Below the pieces are notes generated by a model. It ran no database searches and was not told the DNA's origin. It saw only the letters and a program-made list of their open reading frames with translations. Below are positions 60,128 to 64,000 of a DNA stretch of 64,000 nucleotides, one piece after another; positions within the stretch are counted from its first letter, which is position 1; each line of letters starts with the position of its first letter. The stretch comes from Macrococcus equipercicus (GTDB taxonomy: Bacteria > Bacillota > Bacilli > Staphylococcales > Staphylococcaceae): the NCBI RefSeq assembly GCF_004359525.2, contig NZ_SCWC02000001.1, positions 186,001-250,000 on the forward strand, written 5' to 3'. The translations under genes were made by a program, and so were the position numbers.

Positions 60128-60157
60128 AGAGACTTGTTTATAACAAGTCTCTTTTTA
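60128..60157 (+). terminator. Terminator after the NADH dehydrogenase
   Basis: AGAGACTTGTT (60128-60138) and AACAAGTCTCT (60142-60152), then a T run. Confidence 0.88.
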
Positions 60158-60174
60158 TTGTCGGGGGGATGGTT

Positions 60175-60657
60175 ATGAGTAAAAGAGGGAATGTCTGGCT
60201 CGGTGCTGCAGCGGTCGTCATCAATGAGCAGGGTGACTGGCTGGTCGTCAAGAAACAGTATGGCGGCCTGAAAGATATGTGGTCCATGTGTGCGGGATTT
60301 GTCGATGCCGGAGAAACAGCGGATCAGGCGATCGTGCGTGAATTGGCAGAAGAAACGGGTATAATAGGACAGGTGGAAGGTATCATCGGTGTCAGAAGCG
60401 GGGTCATCAAAGACATTATTTCTGATAATATGATTATTTTCCTTGTCCGCCCGCTGTCTGAGGCAATCACCATCACACTTCCCAATGACGAGATTAAAGA
60501 CGTCAAATGGGAGACAACGACCCATCTGCTCGCTGATCCCATGTGTTCACCGATGGTCCATGAATTCATCAGAAGACTAGCAGCGCCGCTCGTTCTCGGA
60601 AGCACGACGCCGCCGGGACCGCAGTTTAACTATACGACTTATCATTTATTTCTTTAG
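60175..60657 (+). CDS. Nudix hydrolase
   Basis: A 160-residue Nudix protein. The box GFVDAGETADQAIVRELAEETGI is complete, with the RELAEETG metal-binding helix near residues 56-63. It begins VWLGAAAVVINEQGDWLVVKKQYGG. It probably hydrolyses a nucleoside diphosphate derivative; the substrate is unknown. The ribosome site is GGGGGG before ATG 60175. YuiB follows ten bases on. Confidence 0.9.
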   Translation: MSKRGNVWLGAAAVVINEQGDWLVVKKQYGGLKDMWSMCAGFVDAGETADQAIVRELAEETGIIGQVEGIIGVRSGVIKDIISDNMIIFLVRPLSEAITITLPNDEIKDVKWETTTHLLADPMCSPMVHEFIRRLAAPLVLGSTTPPGPQFNYTTYHLFL

Positions 60658-60666
60658 GAGGCAATA

Positions 60667-60987
60667 ATGACTGCTTTAATACAGTTGATTATTAGTGTAT
60701 TATTGTTCTTTGTACTATTTTTCGGAATAGCATTCATTTTGAACATGCTGCTTAAATCCACATGGATCATGGCAGGCTTTTACCCGTTTGTCGTCTGTGC
60801 GATCGTCGACAAAATTTCAACAGCCGATTATTTTTTGAAACCGAAGTATGCATTTCAGCAATTATGGCACGGCATCACTCATTTATTACCTGCGGACATC
60901 ATTATGCTTTCCGGTGGACTCATCGGAGCACTGCTAGCAGGATTTGTTATTAGAGGCTTGCGTAACAGCGGATATACTATGTTCTAG
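60667..60987 (+). CDS. yuiB: YuiB-like membrane protein
   Basis: A 106-residue membrane protein with three likely helices (LIQLIISVLLFFVLFFGIAFIL, TWIMAGFYPFVVCAIV and ADIIMLSGGLIGALLAGFVI). Gene order with Nudix, YuiE-position and YuiF genes matches Bacillus yui. Its function is not known. AGGAGG precedes the ATG at 60667. Eleven bases separate it from the next gene. Confidence 0.85.
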   Translation: MTALIQLIISVLLFFVLFFGIAFILNMLLKSTWIMAGFYPFVVCAIVDKISTADYFLKPKYAFQQLWHGITHLLPADIIMLSGGLIGALLAGFVIRGLRNSGYTMF

Positions 60988-60997
60988 GAGTGATAGA

Positions 60998-62101
60998 ATG
61001 ATGAAGCAAACAGAAACACATGTAGACGATGTCTATGTGTGTTTTTTACCCTTTCAGCACAGCCAGTGGGTGAAGACGAAGCATGATACAGTGAACCGGC
61101 ATGTGGACGCTTATTATCGTGATCAGCTCACAGCGCTTGATACAGTAGTTGACGGCCTGCATATCATCGGGATTGAAATCGGCAATCCCAAGCGATATAA
61201 GACAGAGCAGCTGCTCATACTCCATAGCGAGCTGACCGACGTGCTGACGACTTATCATGAGCAGCGGCTGACAGTAGATGTCACAGTGCTGACAAAATAT
61301 TTGGATGACGAAGCGCTTCTTGCGCTTGCCTGGACAATAGAATCATCAGCTCCCCGCAGTATCAGCGGCTATGAGCCGGAATTACCGGACTTATTCTACC
61401 GGCTGGCTGAGACGCTGGAGCTGCCAACTAGCTCTGTCACAGAGCGGCTGACTGAGCTGTTAAGCAGTCTGAGCGGCAAAGTGACACTATTCAATGCCCA
61501 AGAACGCTGCCAGCTGCTGCCGGCCTGTCCGGATGAGGAAGTGACAGCCGTTGAATGGCAGTCAGCGGCTCATGTATCAGAAGTACTGCTGCTCCCTCTC
61601 GACTTAACCCGCCGGCTGCCGGATTTACTTCCGCTGTTATTGGCACTGACTGACTGGCCAGGTGCTGTACTATTTGTCTGTTATCACGAGCGGCAGGAAG
61701 CGCTCAGTAGAATTGCAAGAAGCGGTATTACTGTGGAAGCAGAACAGCTCAAATCAGCTGTGATATTCGATATGCTGCACTATGGCTTTCAGTATAACGC
61801 GGCTCCTATTGTACTAATGATTGAAGACTCAACTGCTGAGCGGATCACGACTTATGGCAGGCCCCTGAATATTAAGGACAAAGGGCATCGTTACCGCATA
61901 CAGACGCCTGATTTCGAACTGTTTCCGTCTGCACAGAAGCGTGCCGGGCAGCTGGCCGACGGGCGTGTTGAATTAGCAGCTGACTGCTATGAACCGATGG
62001 CCCATTATTATCACAAGCCGTTCAGTGTCGTCGAGGAACAGCAGACGACTCCCGCTTACTTTAAGTACCAAATTTACCGCTCCATGTTTCAAAAGGGTTG
62101 A
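60998..62101 (+). CDS. Divergent protein in the YuiE (leucyl aminopeptidase) position
   Basis: A 367-residue cytoplasmic protein I cannot assign by sequence. It lies between yuiB and yuiF, exactly where Bacillus carries the M17 aminopeptidase yuiE. The middle SGYEPELPDLFYRLAETLELP may echo the M17 N-terminal region, but the catalytic M17 motifs (a VGKG..FDSGG-type lysine/aspartate segment and NTDAEGR) are absent. It may be a degraded or repurposed homologue or an unrelated gene. TAGGAG supports ATG 60998. Confidence 0.65.
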   Translation: MMKQTETHVDDVYVCFLPFQHSQWVKTKHDTVNRHVDAYYRDQLTALDTVVDGLHIIGIEIGNPKRYKTEQLLILHSELTDVLTTYHEQRLTVDVTVLTKYLDDEALLALAWTIESSAPRSISGYEPELPDLFYRLAETLELPTSSVTERLTELLSSLSGKVTLFNAQERCQLLPACPDEEVTAVEWQSAAHVSEVLLLPLDLTRRLPDLLPLLLALTDWPGAVLFVCYHERQEALSRIARSGITVEAEQLKSAVIFDMLHYGFQYNAAPIVLMIEDSTAERITTYGRPLNIKDKGHRYRIQTPDFELFPSAQKRAGQLADGRVELAADCYEPMAHYYHKPFSVVEEQQTTPAYFKYQIYRSMFQKG

Positions 62102-62126
62102 CACTTAAAGTCAAATACGTTACTTT
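62098..62126 (+). promoter_or_regulatory. Probable promoter of the antiporter gene
   Basis: TTGACA (62098-62103) and TACTTT (62121-62126) are 17 bases apart, overlapping the end of the upstream gene. Confidence 0.5.
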
Positions 62127-62169
62127 AGTATGGTATTACTTTACCAAGCTAAAGGATTGGAGTTTTTAT

Positions 62170-63483
62170 ATGAATGCAGTATTACTAGCAGTATTAGTCA
62201 TGATTATTTTAAGTTTATGCCGGTTAAACGTCGTTCTTGCCATATTTGTCGGTGCATTAGTCGGCGGATTGAGTGCAGGGATGGGTTTGAATCATACGAT
62301 CACTGTCTTTACTGAAGGAATCGGTGCAGGGTCGGAAGTGGCGCTGAGTTATGCACTGCTCGGTGGATTTGCTGCACTGATCTCCTACAGTGGAATTACT
62401 GATTACTTTGTCGGTAAGATCATCAATATGATTCGTGTCGACAGCACTGTAAAGACACGGACAGTGACAAAAATTGTCATCATTTTCTCACTGACGCTGC
62501 TTGCCTGTATGTCACAAAACCTGATTCCTGTCCACATCGCGTTTATTCCGATTATTATCCCGCCGCTGCTCAGCCTGTTCAATGAGCTGAAGATGGACAG
62601 ACGGATGATCGCTGTAATGCTGACTTTCGGTTTATGTTTTCCTTACGTCTTACTGCCTTTTGGCTTTGGCCACATTTTCCACGAAATTATTAAAAAAGGG
62701 TTTGAACAAGTAGGGTATACCATCCAGTTTGATGATATATGGAAAGCAATGGTCATTCCATCGCTCGGTTTTGTTGTCGGGCTGATTCTCGGTCTTATTA
62801 TTTATAGAAAGCCAAGAGAATATCATACAGTCGTTGCAGAAGAAACATTTAAGGCGAAGGACATCAAGCCTTATACAGTTTTTGTGACGGTTGCCGCTAT
62901 TCTCGCTACATTTATTGTGCAGCTGACGACAGAATCGATGATCTTCGGCGCACTTGCCGGCATACTGATTTTCTTTCTCTCTGGCGTGTTCAACTGGCAG
63001 ACAATGGATGATGAATTAACGACAGGTATTAAAATAATGGCGTATATAGGTGTCGTCATGCTGGCGGCTAATGGCTTTGCGCATGTCATGACAGAATCGG
63101 GTCAAGTGACTTCTCTTGTAAAAGAAATGGTCCACTTAACCGGTGGTAATAAAGCGCTGGGTGTGATGTTCATGCTGATTGTCGGCCTGGTTGTCACGCT
63201 TGGTATCGGATCGTCATTTGCAACAGTGCCGATCATCGCTGCCCTGTTTATTCCTTTCGGTGATGCCATGGGGTTATCAAGTCTTGCTATCATCAGTATT
63301 ATCGGTACAGCTGGTGCACTAGGTGATGCAGGCAGTCCGGCAAGTGATTCAACGCTTGGACCGACAGCCGGATTAAATATGGACGGCCAGCATAATCACA
63401 TCTGGGATACATGTGTCCCGACATTCATGTTATTTAATATTCCTCTTATTATATTCGGCTTTATCGCGGCTATGGTATTATAG
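62170..63483 (+). CDS. yuiF: Na+/H+ antiporter family protein (YuiF-like)
   Basis: A 437-residue multi-span membrane protein related to the YuiF/NhaC-type transporters, possibly an amino acid or cation antiporter. Repeated GG and polar-in-membrane stretches include ALLGGFAALISYSGITDYFVG and IGTAGALGDAGSPASDSTLGPTAGLNMDGQHNHIWDTCVPTF near the C-terminus, which is characteristic. TTGGAG sets ATG 62170; 24 earlier in-frame codons are not used. Substrate not decided by sequence. Confidence 0.88.
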   Translation: MNAVLLAVLVMIILSLCRLNVVLAIFVGALVGGLSAGMGLNHTITVFTEGIGAGSEVALSYALLGGFAALISYSGITDYFVGKIINMIRVDSTVKTRTVTKIVIIFSLTLLACMSQNLIPVHIAFIPIIIPPLLSLFNELKMDRRMIAVMLTFGLCFPYVLLPFGFGHIFHEIIKKGFEQVGYTIQFDDIWKAMVIPSLGFVVGLILGLIIYRKPREYHTVVAEETFKAKDIKPYTVFVTVAAILATFIVQLTTESMIFGALAGILIFFLSGVFNWQTMDDELTTGIKIMAYIGVVMLAANGFAHVMTESGQVTSLVKEMVHLTGGNKALGVMFMLIVGLVVTLGIGSSFATVPIIAALFIPFGDAMGLSSLAIISIIGTAGALGDAGSPASDSTLGPTAGLNMDGQHNHIWDTCVPTFMLFNIPLIIFGFIAAMVL

Positions 63484-63501
63484 TCAAAAAGGGGAAATAC
63501 A

Positions 63502-63900
63502 ATGGATTTCATGGAGTTATTTACAACAGACAGTCTGCTGACGCAGTTTGAGATGAAGATAGAAGAAAGAGCACCAGGGAGACTCGTGATCAGCATGCCT
63601 GTCACTCATAAAGTCAGGCAGCCGTTCGGTTACCTGCACGGTGGTGCGAGTGTCGCCTTAAGTGAGACAGTCGCATCTATGGGGACAGCAGATTTAATCG
63701 ACCTTGACAAAGAGCTTGGACTAGGTCTTGAAATCAATGCCAATCATATCTCATCTGTCCGCTCCGGCAGAGTGAAAGCAGTCGGTGAGATTCTGCATCA
63801 AGGGAAGACGACCCATGTATGGGATATTAAAGTTTACGATGATAATGACCGGCTGCTGTCAGTTGCACGGTGCACAGTCGCCGTCAAAACATTAAGATAA
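63502..63900 (+). CDS. Hotdog-fold thioesterase (PaaI/MenI type)
   Basis: A 132-residue hotdog thioesterase of the PaaI family. FGYLHGGASVALSETVASMGTADL gives the HGG motif with the catalytic glutamate. Similar proteins include MenI (YuxO), which hydrolyses 1,4-dihydroxy-2-naphthoyl-CoA in menaquinone synthesis, a plausible role near NADH:menaquinone oxidoreductases but not proved. GGGGA precedes the ATG at 63502. A perfect terminator follows. Confidence 0.85.
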   Translation: MDFMELFTTDSLLTQFEMKIEERAPGRLVISMPVTHKVRQPFGYLHGGASVALSETVASMGTADLIDLDKELGLGLEINANHISSVRSGRVKAVGEILHQGKTTHVWDIKVYDDNDRLLSVARCTVAVKTLR

Positions 63901-63937
63901 CAAAGAAGAGTCCAGGATATTCTGGACTCTTCTTTGT
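63901..63937. terminator. Terminator between the thioesterase and the opposing gene
   Basis: CAAAGAAGAGTCCAG (63901-63915) and CTGGACTCTTCTTTG (63922-63936) are exact inverted repeats; useful on both strands. Confidence 0.9.
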
Positions 63938-63942
63938 TTAAG

Positions 63943-64000
63943 CTATTTTGCATCTTTTAGATCATCTCTCACGGTCTTCTTTGTATAAGGTGTACCTGTA
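63943..64000 (-). CDS. C-terminal fragment of a minus-strand gene, cut by the window
   Basis: On the minus strand the open frame entering from the right edge reads ...TGTPYTKKTVRDDLKDAK and stops at TAG (63945-63943). It is followed by the bidirectional terminator. Too short to identify; I list it because the stop and terminator arrangement strongly suggest a real gene end. Confidence 0.6.
   Translation of the reverse strand, partial: TGTPYTKKTVRDDLKDAK

Overview
The window is a low-to-mid G+C Firmicutes chromosome of the family Staphylococcaceae. Support comes from the gapR-gapA-pgk-tpiA-gpmI-eno cluster followed by secG, a carboxylesterase, rnr, smpB and ssrA, from the sufCDSUB and dltXABCD operons, and from the yun/yut/yum/yui gene order shared with Bacillus. 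The core genes look richer in G+C than Staphylococcus aureus, so I lean towards a Macrococcus-like genus, but the genus is not settled by what I can see.

Positions 1 to about 13,300 hold the distal part of an integrated mobile island, read left to right. It looks like a phage satellite of the SaPI/PICI type rather than a prophage. It has a primase-polymerase/helicase, then an iteron-flanked AT-rich origin, small genes, a G/C-tract region that may be a cos site, a P27-like small terminase, four small genes of unknown role, and a run of late-regulator-like HTH genes, the last of which is frameshifted. No capsid, tail, large terminase or lysis gene is visible. The integrase end lies left of the window. 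To the right of about 8.6 kb the DNA becomes markedly AT-rich and carries cargo: a Panacea-domain antitoxin-like gene with an unrecognised partner, two micro-ORFs and a small membrane protein lying among two related hairpin units, a minus-strand pseudogene, and a GIY-YIG nuclease.

From 13.5 kb on the window is ordinary chromosome: a glutaredoxin-like gene and the glycolytic operon with its CggR/GapR regulator (13.5-20.9 kb); secG, esterase, RNase R, SmpB and tmRNA (21.0-25.4 kb); aroD, nitroreductase, thioredoxin-like genes and gcvH (25.5-28.8 kb); the SAM-riboswitch-controlled metNIQ methionine transporter (28.9-31.6 kb); and sufCDSUB for Fe-S assembly (31.9-37.1 kb). Then come CorA-like, DUF72, TSUP, YunD, lipA and yutD genes (37.2-42.7 kb), and an FmtA-like hydrolase next to dltXABCD for teichoic acid D-alanylation (42.8-48.3 kb).

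The last part holds DUF3055, yutE, yutF and a hydroxyacid dehydrogenase (48.3-51.3 kb), then a minus-strand formate dehydrogenase pair and an orphan bioB with a BirA-type operator (51.3-56.2 kb). It ends with the nfu/yuzD/yutJ/yuzB/iscA/NDH-2 group with a Rex-like operator, and a Nudix, YuiB, degenerate YuiE-position protein, YuiF antiporter and hotdog thioesterase run (56.2-63.9 kb). Iron-sulfur supply (Suf, Nfu, IscA-like) sits close to several of its clients (LipA, BioB, FdhA), and three NADH/redox genes flank them.
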